This document shows positions 57,222-64,000 of a DNA stretch of 64,000 bases, piece by piece (the stretch's first letter is position 1; each line of letters begins with the position of its first letter). Origin of the DNA: Rhizobium sp. CG5 (GTDB lineage: Bacteria > Pseudomonadota > Alphaproteobacteria > Rhizobiales > Rhizobiaceae); the NCBI RefSeq assembly GCF_023701945.1, contig NZ_JABAEF010000001.1, forward strand, positions 124,001-188,000. The letters are read 5' to 3'. The position numbers were made by a program, and so were the translations under genes. The notes below the pieces were generated by a model. The model was not told the DNA's origin. It did no database searches and was given only the letters and a program-made list of their open reading frames with translations.

Positions 57222-57257
57222 CCTGGATGTTCCGATGAACACCAGGGCTATTTTTGC
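57222..57257 (+). terminator. Orphan intrinsic terminator on the plus strand
   Basis: GCCCTGG-A-TGTTC / GAACA-CCAGGGC gives a 12-bp stem with one bulge and a CGAT loop, followed by TATTTTT. Both neighbouring genes are on the minus strand, so no annotated plus-strand gene explains it. It may end a small RNA that starts within about 57130-57200. Confidence 0.65.
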
Positions 57258-57347
57258 CAGCCGATAACACCGCCGAGAGAATCAGCGTCAATTCAGGTCC
57301 GGGACGCTGCCAAGATTATGCGAAGCGCCACCTTGTCCGTCGATCGC

Positions 57348-57812
57348 TCAGGCCGCCTGGGCCAGTTCGTCGGCGATGACAGTGTCGAGGTTGAGGAAGC
57401 AGACCATCGACTTCTCCAGGGCGACAATGCCGCGGCAGAAGGCGCGCTGCTCTTCGGGAATGATTTCCGGCGCAGGCTGCAGATCTTCGCCGCGGATGGT
57501 CATCATGTCGGAGACCTGTTCGACCAGCAGGCCGACCAGCTTGCCGGCAATGTCGGTGACGATGATGGCGGCGCGCTCCGAAGGGTCGGTCATTTTCATG
57601 CCGAGACGGCATGCCATGTCGATGACCGGGATCACGGCGCCGCGCAGGTTGATGAGGCCGAGAACGTAAGGGGGCGTGTGGGGCATCGGCGTTACCGGAG
57701 CCCAGCCGCGGATTTCGCGGATCGCCATGATGTCGATGCAGAACTCCTGGTCTCCAAGATGAAAGGAGACGATTTCCAGATAGGCGCCGGACTGTTTAAT
57801 GGCATTGGACAT
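57348..57812 (-). CDS. cheW: CheW-type chemotaxis coupling protein
   Basis: 154 residues covering a single CheW domain: YLEIVSFHLGDQEFCIDIMA, IREIRGWAPVTPMPHTPPYV, GLINLRGAVIPVIDMACRLG and the C-terminal part LVEQVSDMMTI. CheW links chemoreceptors to the kinase CheA. The ATG lies two bases after the stop of the chemoreceptor gene, so both are made from one transcript and may form a dedicated pair. No cheA is in the window. Confidence 0.95.
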   Translation of the reverse strand: MSNAIKQSGAYLEIVSFHLGDQEFCIDIMAIREIRGWAPVTPMPHTPPYVLGLINLRGAVIPVIDMACRLGMKMTDPSERAAIIVTDIAGKLVGLLVEQVSDMMTIRGEDLQPAPEIIPEEQRAFCRGIVALEKSMVCFLNLDTVIADELAQAA

Positions 57813-57814
57813 GA

Positions 57815-59785
57815 TCAAAATTCTTCCCAGTTTTCTTTGGCGGCTGCCGAATTCGGCGCGGCAGACGACGTGCTTCGGTTAAATGCGCCCGCAACCTTGC
57901 CCATGAGGCTCCTTGCGGGTGACGGTTTGGGTTCTGCGGAGGACGTCACGGCCTCCGGTCCACGGTTCGCCACTCGCTGGCGTCCGTCGATCCTGAACTG
58001 GCCGACGAGGCGGCCGAGGTTTTCTGCATCGCTGGCCAGGGTATGGCTTGCGGCATTGGTCTGTTCCACCATCGCGGCGTTCTGCTGCGTCACCTGGTCC
58101 ATCTGGCCGATGGCCGAGTTGATTTCGCTGAGGCCCACGGATTGTTCGCGGGCCGAGGTGACGATCGACTTGACGTGGTCGTTGATCCGCAACACATCCT
58201 CGCCGATGCGATGCAGCGCCTCGCCGGTGGCCGTCACCAGGTCGACGCCGGTCTTGACCTCGACATTCGACTTGCTGACCAGCGATTTGATGTCGCGGGC
58301 GGCATCCGCGGCGCGACCGGCCAAAGCGCGCACTTCCTGGGCGACTACCGCAAAGCCCTTGCCGGCCTCTCCGGCGCGGGCCGCTTCGACGCCGGCATTG
58401 AGGGCCAGCAGGTTGGTCTGGAAGGCGATTTCGTCGATGACGTTGATGATCTTGCCGATTTCGCCGGTGGCGCCTTCAATGCGCTCCATGGCGGCCATGG
58501 CATCGTTCACCACCGATCCCGATGATTCGGCGTAGTTCTTGGCATTGTCGACCATGTGGCTGGCATGTTCGGCCTGTTCGGTCGAATTGCGAACGGTGGC
58601 CGTGATCTGGTCGAGGGCCGCCGAGGTTTCCTCAAGCGAGGCCGCCTGCTGTTCGGTGCGGCGGGCGAGATCGTCTGCCGCCGTGCGCATCTGGTTGGCG
58701 TTGGCCTGGATCGAGCTGCTGTTGCTGGCGATTTCGCCCATGACGCTTTGAAGGTTCTGGGTCACCTTGTTGAAATCGTTGCGCAGGCGGTCGAGGTCGC
58801 CGTGGAAGGGCTGGTCGATGGCGGCCGACAGGTCGCCATCGGAAAGCTTGGTAAGCCCAAGCGCCAGGGCATCGACGGCGGATTTCACGGCCTGGGCATC
58901 GGCGAAGCTTTCGGCTTCGCGGGCGGCGCGTTCCTGCTCGTTGCGCTGGCGGGCTTCGGCGGTGCTGGTTTCCAGGTTGCGCTTTTCGATGGCGGCGAGC
59001 CGGAAAATATCGGCCGAGCGGGCGATGTCGCCGATTTCATCGCTGCGATCGTTTTCCGTCAGGGTTTGCGCATAGTCACCATCGATGATCCGCTGCATGC
59101 TGGCGCGGACTGTGCGGATGCCGTTGACGATGGCGTTGGCATGAATGAACTGCAGCGCCAGAACGGTCAGCAGCGCGAGCAGCCCCAGGCCGGTCTGCAG
59201 GGTCAGCGACAGGCGCGAGGCCTCGGTTGCCTCTGTGACACGCTCTTTCTGAAGCCCGCCTGCCAGCGCCGAAATGTCGTTTAGCGTCTTGGCAAGTCCT
59301 GCGCCGGCTCCGTCGATGGCGTCATCGATCTTGGCGTAGGTGCTCTCGTCAGCACCGGTCTCGACCAGCACCTTGAGATCCACAGCGATCGCCTGGCGCA
59401 GAGCTGCCAGATCGGCGTCGTAATTTGCGGCAAGTGCCGGCTGGCCGACGTCTTCCGCAGCCGCCTTCAATATGGCCGATCCCTCGGCCAGTGTCTTGCC
59501 AGCGGCCTCGATGGTCGCCATGCGCTCGGGCTGGATCTTGCCTTCGCCGCGGTCGATGATGGTGTCCATGGCTGCCAGGACCAGTTCGCCATTGGCAAGG
59601 CGCATCTCGTTGATGCGCTCGAGATCCTGCTGCAATGTGATGGTCCGGTTGAGGGCGTTGTCGACGCGGCTGTTCTGGTAGAAGCCCACCGCGACCATGG
59701 AGGCTATGCCGCAGACAGCGGCGCCGCCAAGGGTCATCATGCGTTGCCTTACGGAAAGCCTGCGGCCCGAAATGATATCAAACAT
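57815..59785 (-). CDS. Methyl-accepting chemotaxis protein, complete
   Basis: 656 residues. First membrane helix at about 16-36, a helical extracytoplasmic domain (about 40-195), second helix at about 200-222, HAMP region(s) with IIDGDYAQTLTENDRSDEIGD and a second HAMP-like segment LSDGDLSAAIDQPFHGDLDR, then the signalling domain with hairpin tip [20 protein letters not shown]. The protein ends NWEEF, a CheR/CheB-tether-like pentapeptide, as does the receptor at the start of the window. Ligand unknown. The ATG at 59785 with GAGGGGA upstream is preferred over GTG 59803. cheW follows immediately. Confidence 0.95.
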   Translation of the reverse strand: MFDIISGRRLSVRQRMMTLGGAAVCGIASMVAVGFYQNSRVDNALNRTITLQQDLERINEMRLANGELVLAAMDTIIDRGEGKIQPERMATIEAAGKTLAEGSAILKAAAEDVGQPALAANYDADLAALRQAIAVDLKVLVETGADESTYAKIDDAIDGAGAGLAKTLNDISALAGGLQKERVTEATEASRLSLTLQTGLGLLALLTVLALQFIHANAIVNGIRTVRASMQRIIDGDYAQTLTENDRSDEIGDIARSADIFRLAAIEKRNLETSTAEARQRNEQERAAREAESFADAQAVKSAVDALALGLTKLSDGDLSAAIDQPFHGDLDRLRNDFNKVTQNLQSVMGEIASNSSSIQANANQMRTAADDLARRTEQQAASLEETSAALDQITATVRNSTEQAEHASHMVDNAKNYAESSGSVVNDAMAAMERIEGATGEIGKIINVIDEIAFQTNLLALNAGVEAARAGEAGKGFAVVAQEVRALAGRAADAARDIKSLVSKSNVEVKTGVDLVTATGEALHRIGEDVLRINDHVKSIVTSAREQSVGLSEINSAIGQMDQVTQQNAAMVEQTNAASHTLASDAENLGRLVGQFRIDGRQRVANRGPEAVTSSAEPKPSPARSLMGKVAGAFNRSTSSAAPNSAAAKENWEEF

Positions 59786-59988
59786 GCGTCCCCTCGAATC
59801 CACCCGGATGCCGGTCTGTCGTGCCGGTCTTTGAAACTTGCATGCGGAGTGCCGGGGGACTTGGAGACTTCGGCGGACGTCATGTCACTGCAATCGTTGG
59901 ATTGCCTTCGCCCATTGAGAATCTCAAAGAGTGGTTAAACTTCCGCTAATAATATTCGCAGTCGATAATATAGCGGAACAAAAAGCTG

Positions 59989-60777
59989 CTATTTTACAGC
60001 AATGGCGCGCTTGTAGAGATGCCAGGTGGCGTGACCCAGCGGCGGCAGGACAAAGAAGAGGCCGAGAAACGCCGGAATCATCGACAGAATCGCTGCCGCC
60101 GCCACGACGAAGCCGAAGCTCAGCATGGCCAGAGGGTTTTCGGTCACGGTGCGCAGGCTGGTGATCATGGCAGTAATGAAATCGATGTCGTGATCGAGCA
60201 GCAGGGGAATTGCGATGACCGTCAGCGAGAAGAGCAGGGTGGCGACGACGGCGCCGACAACCGTGCCGACGGCGAGGAACAGAATGCCCTCGGGGGTGGT
60301 GGTGACCACGGTGACAAAGGCGGCCAGCGAGGCGGGAATCTTGAAGCCGAGGAAGAGGGCCAGCAGCAGGCGGACCTGGTAGACCCAGATCCAGAACACA
60401 AACAGCACGACAAAGGCCATCCAGGACAATTGCCGCTCCCGTTGGCGAAAGACCTCGGCCAGCACGCCGCGCCAGGTGACGGTCAAGCCGGCCCCGTGGC
60501 GGCGGCTGATCTCGTAGAGGCCGACGGCAACGAACGGTCCGATCAGCGGAAAGCCGATGGCCACCGGAATGATCATCCAGGGAAGATGGTAGACGGCAAG
60601 GGTCACGACGATGAACAGGCCGCCGATGGCATAGATGCCGCCGAAGAACAGGCCGAACAGCGGAAAGCGCATGAAATCCCGCCATCCATCCAGAAGCGAG
60701 GCGCGGACATCGGCCAAACCCAGCGGATTGATATGCAGTCTCGGCACTGCGACGGTGCCCGCCAGTTTATCGTCCAT
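59989..60777 (-). CDS. DUF2189 integral membrane protein
   Basis: 262 residues with about six membrane helices. The N-terminus LHINPLGLADVRASLLDGWRD is amphipathic, followed by FPLFGLFFGGIYAIGGLFIV and MIIPVAIGFPLIGPFVAVGL, a pattern I associate with DUF2189. LLLDHDIDFITAMITSLRTV near residue 190 is another conserved segment. Function unknown. GGAGG lies five bases before the ATG; the in-frame start at 60822 is rejected. It is not in an operon: the chemoreceptor gene begins about 200 bp further on. Confidence 0.85.
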   Translation of the reverse strand: MDDKLAGTVAVPRLHINPLGLADVRASLLDGWRDFMRFPLFGLFFGGIYAIGGLFIVVTLAVYHLPWMIIPVAIGFPLIGPFVAVGLYEISRRHGAGLTVTWRGVLAEVFRQRERQLSWMAFVVLFVFWIWVYQVRLLLALFLGFKIPASLAAFVTVVTTTPEGILFLAVGTVVGAVVATLLFSLTVIAIPLLLDHDIDFITAMITSLRTVTENPLAMLSFGFVVAAAAILSMIPAFLGLFFVLPPLGHATWHLYKRAIAVK

Positions 60778-60917
60778 CCGTCCCTCCCAAGACCTGTCGG
60801 CAAGAGATGACGCTAGTGCCAAAGGCCCCGATCAATCCTTGACGATCATCAAGCGGTGACGGTTTGGCGTCAAAATTTGCGCTTTGCCAGAAGAGCAATC
60901 AACGATATCCTGCGACG

Positions 60918-61076
60918 ATGCAACGGATCGACAGCCTCGCGCCGCGTTTTCTGGTCACTGCCCTGGGCCTGCTCCTTGGCGCAGCGCTGGTCGTCGTGGC
61001 GTTTGCCGGATGGATCCGCTATGGCGCGGAGATCGTCATCAGCCTGTCGGAAAGCGGCCTGTCATTCTGCTTCTAG
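60918..61076 (+). CDS. Small membrane protein (52 residues) upstream of the SCO gene
   Basis: One hydrophobic helix (FLVTALGLLLGAALVVVAFA) after a short basic N-terminus, then a polar C-terminal segment ending LSFCF. The ribosome site is weak. It lies 178 bp before the SCO family gene on the same strand, so the two might be related in cytochrome oxidase assembly, but this is only position. Function unknown. An earlier in-frame start (60864) is possible. Confidence 0.55.
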   Translation: MQRIDSLAPRFLVTALGLLLGAALVVVAFAGWIRYGAEIVISLSESGLSFCF

Positions 61077-61254
61077 CACGGATGCTCCCGAGTGCCTTGT
61101 CTCACATGACGGATGGCGAGACAAAAGCGCGCAATCCTGCGTTTTCACGTTCAGTTAATTTGCATGCACACCGCGCCCGGAGTATCAGCGAGCGACGCGG
61201 TTGTACCGGTGGCTTTGGCAGCGGTGCGGACCCATGCCTCAAGGATTGCTGACA

Positions 61255-61854
61255 ATGAAGACATTTCGCATCGTACTTTGGGTGGCCGTTCTGGCCTGCG
61301 CCGGTCTTCTCGGCTGGCTGACGTTGGAAATCACCCGCTCCAAACAGGATATTGCCGAGGCGCCGTTTGGCGTGCCTTTCGCGCTGACCGATCAGACCGG
61401 ACAGCCGATCACCGAGCAGGCCTTCCGCGGCAAGCCGACCGCGCTGTTCTTCGGCTTTACCCATTGCCCCGAGGTGTGCCCGACCACGCTGTTCGAACTG
61501 AACAACTGGCTGACCAAGATTGATCCGGACGGCTCGCGCCTGCATGCCTTCTTCGTCACCGTCGATCCCGAGCGCGATACGCCGGCGCTGCTGGGCGCCT
61601 ATATTGCCAATGTCACCGACCGGGTGATCGGCATTGCCGGCGAACCATCCAAGGTGGCCGAGGTGATCAAGGGCTTCCGGGTCTACGCCAAGAAGGTGCC
61701 GCTCGACGAGACCAAGCCCGACGGCGACTATACGATGGATCACACGGCATCGGTCTTCCTGCTGGATGCAGACGGCCGCTTCGTCGGCACGATTGCCTAT
61801 GGCGAAAACCCCGATGTGGCGGAACAGAAGCTGAAGAACCTGCTCAAGGGATAA
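61255..61854 (+). CDS. SCO1/SenC family copper chaperone
   Basis: 199 residues. N-terminal membrane anchor (FRIVLWVAVLACAGLLGWLT), then a thioredoxin-like domain. Copper ligands are visible: the CPEVC motif at about residues 71-75 in FFGFTHCPEVCPTTLFEL, and the histidine at about 163 in DYTMDHTASVFLLD. SCO proteins deliver copper to the CuA site of cytochrome c oxidase in the periplasm. AAGGAT lies about nine bases before the ATG; the frame is open upstream (61201) but that adds a non-conserved stretch. Confidence 0.95.
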   Translation: MKTFRIVLWVAVLACAGLLGWLTLEITRSKQDIAEAPFGVPFALTDQTGQPITEQAFRGKPTALFFGFTHCPEVCPTTLFELNNWLTKIDPDGSRLHAFFVTVDPERDTPALLGAYIANVTDRVIGIAGEPSKVAEVIKGFRVYAKKVPLDETKPDGDYTMDHTASVFLLDADGRFVGTIAYGENPDVAEQKLKNLLKG

Positions 61855-61986
61855 GAGCCGACCGCCAGCGCCGATTGGCGACTACTGTGTCGCCGGTTGC
61901 CAGACGCGCACAGGCATTGTACCGGAAGCGCAGAGGCGCGCCACGGTGCGCGCCATCCCATCCCGTCCAGAATGGAAGACCGAGCC

Positions 61987-62859
61987 TTGAGCGACATCCG
62001 CCTATACGTGACCACCGGAGAAACGCAGGCCGGCGAAATTCTCGACCTGATGACGATCGCCTTCATCGAGGAGGATTATCCGATCGCCACCAACGAGATC
62101 GACGAAAAGAACGATGTCTGGGAGGCCTCGATCTATCTGATGGCCGACGAGGAGGATGTCATCCGCGAACGGCTGGCGGCGGCGCTGAAGCCCGGCTTTC
62201 CCGATGCGGTTATCCACAAGGAGGTCATCCCCGATATCGACTGGATCGCCAAATCCCTGGAAGGGCTGAGCCCGGTCCGGGCCGGGCGGTTCCTGGTGCA
62301 CGGGTCGCACGACCGCGACAAGGTGCGGGCCAATGACCTGGCGATCGAGATCGATGCCGGCCAGGCGTTCGGCACCGGCCATCATGGCACCACGGCGGGT
62401 TGCCTGGAGATGATCGATCAGGTGATGCGGGCCTATCCGGTCACCAATGCGCTGGATCTGGGAACCGGCAGCGGCGTGCTGGCGATTGCCGTGCGCAAGC
62501 TGCATCCCGTGCCGGTTCTGGCCACGGATATCGACCCGATCGCCGTGCGTGTGGCGCGCGAAAACGGCCGCCGCAACGGCATCGCCTCCGGCATCGATTT
62601 TCGCACCGCGCCGGGCTTCCACTCCACGGCTTTTGCCAGCCACGGGCCGTTCGACCTGATCATCGCCAATATCCTGGCGCGGCCGCTGATGAAGATGGCG
62701 CCGCAGCTCAGCGCCCATCTGGCAGTCGGCGGCTCGGTGATCCTGTCGGGCATTCTGGCGGCGCAGCGCTGGAAGGTGATTGCCGCCTACAATGGCGCGG
62801 GCCTCAAGCATGTCAGGACGATCTGGCGCAATGGCTGGGTGACGATCCACCTGCGATAG
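61987..62859 (+). CDS. prmA: Ribosomal protein L11 methyltransferase
   Basis: About 290 residues, like E. coli PrmA. N-terminal substrate-binding domain (SDIRLYVTTGETQAGEILDL), then the methyltransferase domain with IDAGQAFGTGHHGTTAGCLE, motif I ALDLGTGSGVLAIAV, LATDIDPIAV and the DLIIANILARPLMKMAP catalytic segment. It methylates ribosomal protein L11 several times. The start is uncertain: this TTG has GGAAG eight bases upstream and begins where the family usually begins, while ATG 61972 is in frame without a good site. Confidence 0.93.
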   Translation: MSDIRLYVTTGETQAGEILDLMTIAFIEEDYPIATNEIDEKNDVWEASIYLMADEEDVIRERLAAALKPGFPDAVIHKEVIPDIDWIAKSLEGLSPVRAGRFLVHGSHDRDKVRANDLAIEIDAGQAFGTGHHGTTAGCLEMIDQVMRAYPVTNALDLGTGSGVLAIAVRKLHPVPVLATDIDPIAVRVARENGRRNGIASGIDFRTAPGFHSTAFASHGPFDLIIANILARPLMKMAPQLSAHLAVGGSVILSGILAAQRWKVIAAYNGAGLKHVRTIWRNGWVTIHLR

Positions 62860-62966
62860 GCCGAAGCTATTTGGCCGGATCGCCGATGCCAGCGATCCAT
62901 GTTGCATCGCAGTATTGCATTATGCGCATATCGGCCGCACTTTTCCGGCCAGCGGCGGACATGCAA

Positions 62967-62991
62967 AAGGCGGCATCATGGATGCCGCCTT
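62967..62991 (-). terminator. Rho-independent terminator after the DUF1127 gene
   Basis: AAGGCGGCATC / GATGCCGCCTT, an 11-bp perfect stem with a 3-nt loop. On the minus strand it continues into TTTTGC, so it ends the DUF1127 transcript. Confidence 0.7.
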
Positions 62992-63107
62992 GCAGATCAG
63001 TTTGTGCTGATCATCCCGCGAGCTTGAGGAGGAGGAGAGCGCTCAAGCGGGTTACGTATTCCAAAGGCCGGGCCAGCTGGGAGGAGGAGTGCCGGACCGG
63101 GTCTTGA

Positions 63108-63281
63108 TCAGAATACGTAGTTGTTTGCACCCTTGCGGCGCAGTTCTTCGCGGCTTGTGCCCATGCCCTTCAACGTTTCGTCGTCGAGGTTCAGGAGGGC
63201 GCCGTTCACGTAACGGCTCGCCTGACGTTCGCGTGCCGCTACCACGCGCTGGTATGCATCACGGAAGAAGGAGTTTGCCAT
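63108..63281 (-). CDS. DUF1127 family small protein (57 residues)
   Basis: Translation begins MANSFFRDAYQRVVAARERQ, continues ASRYVNGALLNLDDETLKGM and ends ELRRKGANNYVF. The Leu-Asp-Asp-x-x-Leu-x-x-Met-Gly-x-Ser-Arg-Glu-Glu-Leu core is the DUF1127 (YjiS-like) motif. AAGGA lies eight bases before the ATG. Small DUF1127 proteins of Agrobacterium have been linked to phosphate and carbon metabolism and to RNA turnover. An arginine-rich N-terminal half could bind RNA or protein partners. Confidence 0.9.
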   Translation of the reverse strand: MANSFFRDAYQRVVAARERQASRYVNGALLNLDDETLKGMGTSREELRRKGANNYVF

Positions 63282-63624
63282 TGTCTTTGTCCTTTGGTTC
63301 GGAAGCCATCTGGCCGCCGTTCGATGAGGAGAATATAGGCGCTTCCGACCGGTTCAGGCAGAGGGTTTGCCTCATGGGTGTTATGCATTCAGTGCATAGG
63401 CGCGTTCAAAATCCGGGAAAATCGCTCGAAGTTGCGCAAAATCTGGGCAGCTGCACTGAGGATCTTCCTGCTGCGACGCAGCAAGGGTGTGGGGCCGAGG
63501 TTCTGGCTTGCGGGGGACTTGGCGAACACGCGGTTGCTTTCACATGGGCCGGGGGTGGATTCTCCTGACCGCTGGTATAGCATCCGCGCCAATCGTTTTC
63601 ATTTCTTCAGGCAGGCCGATTCCA
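63282..63624. other. Intergenic region between divergent DUF1127 and aminopeptidase P genes
   Basis: About 340 bp. A TATGCA-TTCAG-TGCATA inverted repeat lies at 63382-63398. The rest shows no recognised site, and the frames that cross it have no ribosome sites. Confidence 0.5.
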
Positions 63625-64000
63625 TGTTCCAATCCTTTGACGTCACCTCCACGCCGCAGTTCGGAAAACAACGGGTGGAGGCGCTGCGGACGCGTTTCGA
63701 GGCGCTGGGCATCGACGGGTTCCTGGTGCCGCGCGCCGACGAGTATCAGGGCGAATATGTGCCGGCCTCGGCCGAGCGGCTGGCCTGGCTCACCGGCTTT
63801 ACCGGATCGGCGGGGCAGGTGCTGGTGACCGCGACCCAGGCCGTGGTCTTTGTCGATGGCCGTTATGTGACGCAGTTGGCCGAACAGGTCGATGGCGCCG
63901 TGTTTAGCGGCGGCGATCTGGTCGGCGAACCGCCGCATCTCTGGCTTTCGGCGCATGCCGTGAAGGGCTTTCGCCTTGGCATCGATCCGTGGCTGCATAC
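63625..64000 (+). CDS. Aminopeptidase P family protein, 5' part
   Basis: The first 125 residues are inside the window: MFQSFDVTSTPQFGKQRVEA, FEALGIDGFLVPRADEYQGE, RLAWLTGFTGSAGQVLVTAT and VVFVDGRYVTQLAEQVDGAV. This is the N-terminal creatinase-type domain of Xaa-Pro aminopeptidases of the larger (about 600-residue) class. The metal-binding pita-bread domain would lie downstream, outside the window, so catalytic residues cannot be checked. The enzyme removes the N-terminal residue from peptides with proline in second position. The ATG begins the conserved protein. Confidence 0.92.

Noticed and set aside
63089-63568. 159-codon plus-strand frame opposite DUF1127
   Set aside because: It is antisense to the conserved DUF1127 gene, has no ribosome site and the amino-acid composition is arginine/serine rich as in shadow frames.

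Overview
The window looks like chromosomal DNA from a member of the Rhizobiaceae (Rhizobium / Allorhizobium / Agrobacterium type). This is inferred from the high GC content, the gene content and the alphaproteobacterial form of the division cluster: a long FtsZ with a conserved C-terminal peptide, followed by lpxC, bamD, recN and ligA. Betaine-lipid genes (btaAB), a PPi-dependent phosphofructokinase, a DUF1127 protein and a RIME-like intergenic repeat agree with it. I cannot fix genus or species from the sequence alone.

Layout. 1-3 kb: the 3' end of a chemoreceptor gene, then an ArsR-methyltransferase fusion regulator directly joined to metF, with a 22-bp perfect palindrome in front. 3-20 kb: a mixed accessory-housekeeping block with a 25-residue membrane peptide, an EamA transporter, a CPA2 antiporter, MltB and GH25 murein hydrolases, btaAB, a GGDEF-EAL protein, a serine hydrolase, two SLT transglycosylases, a LysE exporter, PPi-PFK, a TerB-J protein overlapping an amidase, and an FAD oxidoreductase. 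20.15-20.56 kb: RNase P RNA. 20.7-41 kb: the dcw cluster in the order mraZ-rsmH-ftsL-ftsI-murE-murF-mraY-murD-ftsW-murG-murC-murB, [GGDEF gene], ddl-ftsQ-ftsA-ftsZ. 41-50 kb: lpxC, bamD, recN, a phospholipase D family protein, an EEP hydrolase and ligA. 50-64 kb: a TIGR02588/TIGR02587 membrane pair, a MITE/RIME-like element, a second LysE exporter, a DEAD-box helicase with a repetitive basic tail, a GNAT enzyme, an exonuclease, CreA, a chemoreceptor-CheW pair, DUF2189, SCO, PrmA, DUF1127 and the start of an aminopeptidase P gene.

How the genes work together. The dominant theme is the cell envelope. dcw supplies lipid II synthesis (MurC-F, Ddl, MurB, MraY, MurG) and the divisome (FtsL, FtsI, FtsW, FtsQ, FtsA, FtsZ); lpxC and bamD add outer-membrane building. 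The 15 kb upstream contains at least five predicted murein-cleaving enzymes. Regulation signals seen directly include a four-fold 10-bp-spaced TCCCA array (candidate MraZ boxes), two CtrA-like sites (before mraZ and before ddl), an imperfect 29-bp inverted repeat before the diguanylate cyclase gene that splits dcw, and a Pho-box-like site before btaA.

The items that best merit a second look are: the diguanylate cyclase gene and its inverted repeat inside dcw; the palindrome before the ArsR-methyltransferase/metF operon; the tiny membrane protein at 3.0 kb; the flanked inverted-repeat element at 51.2 kb; and two orphan intrinsic terminators near 56.7 and 57.2 kb that suggest small RNAs. I found no CRISPR array, tRNA, prophage or intact insertion sequence, and no clear previously unknown multi-gene system.
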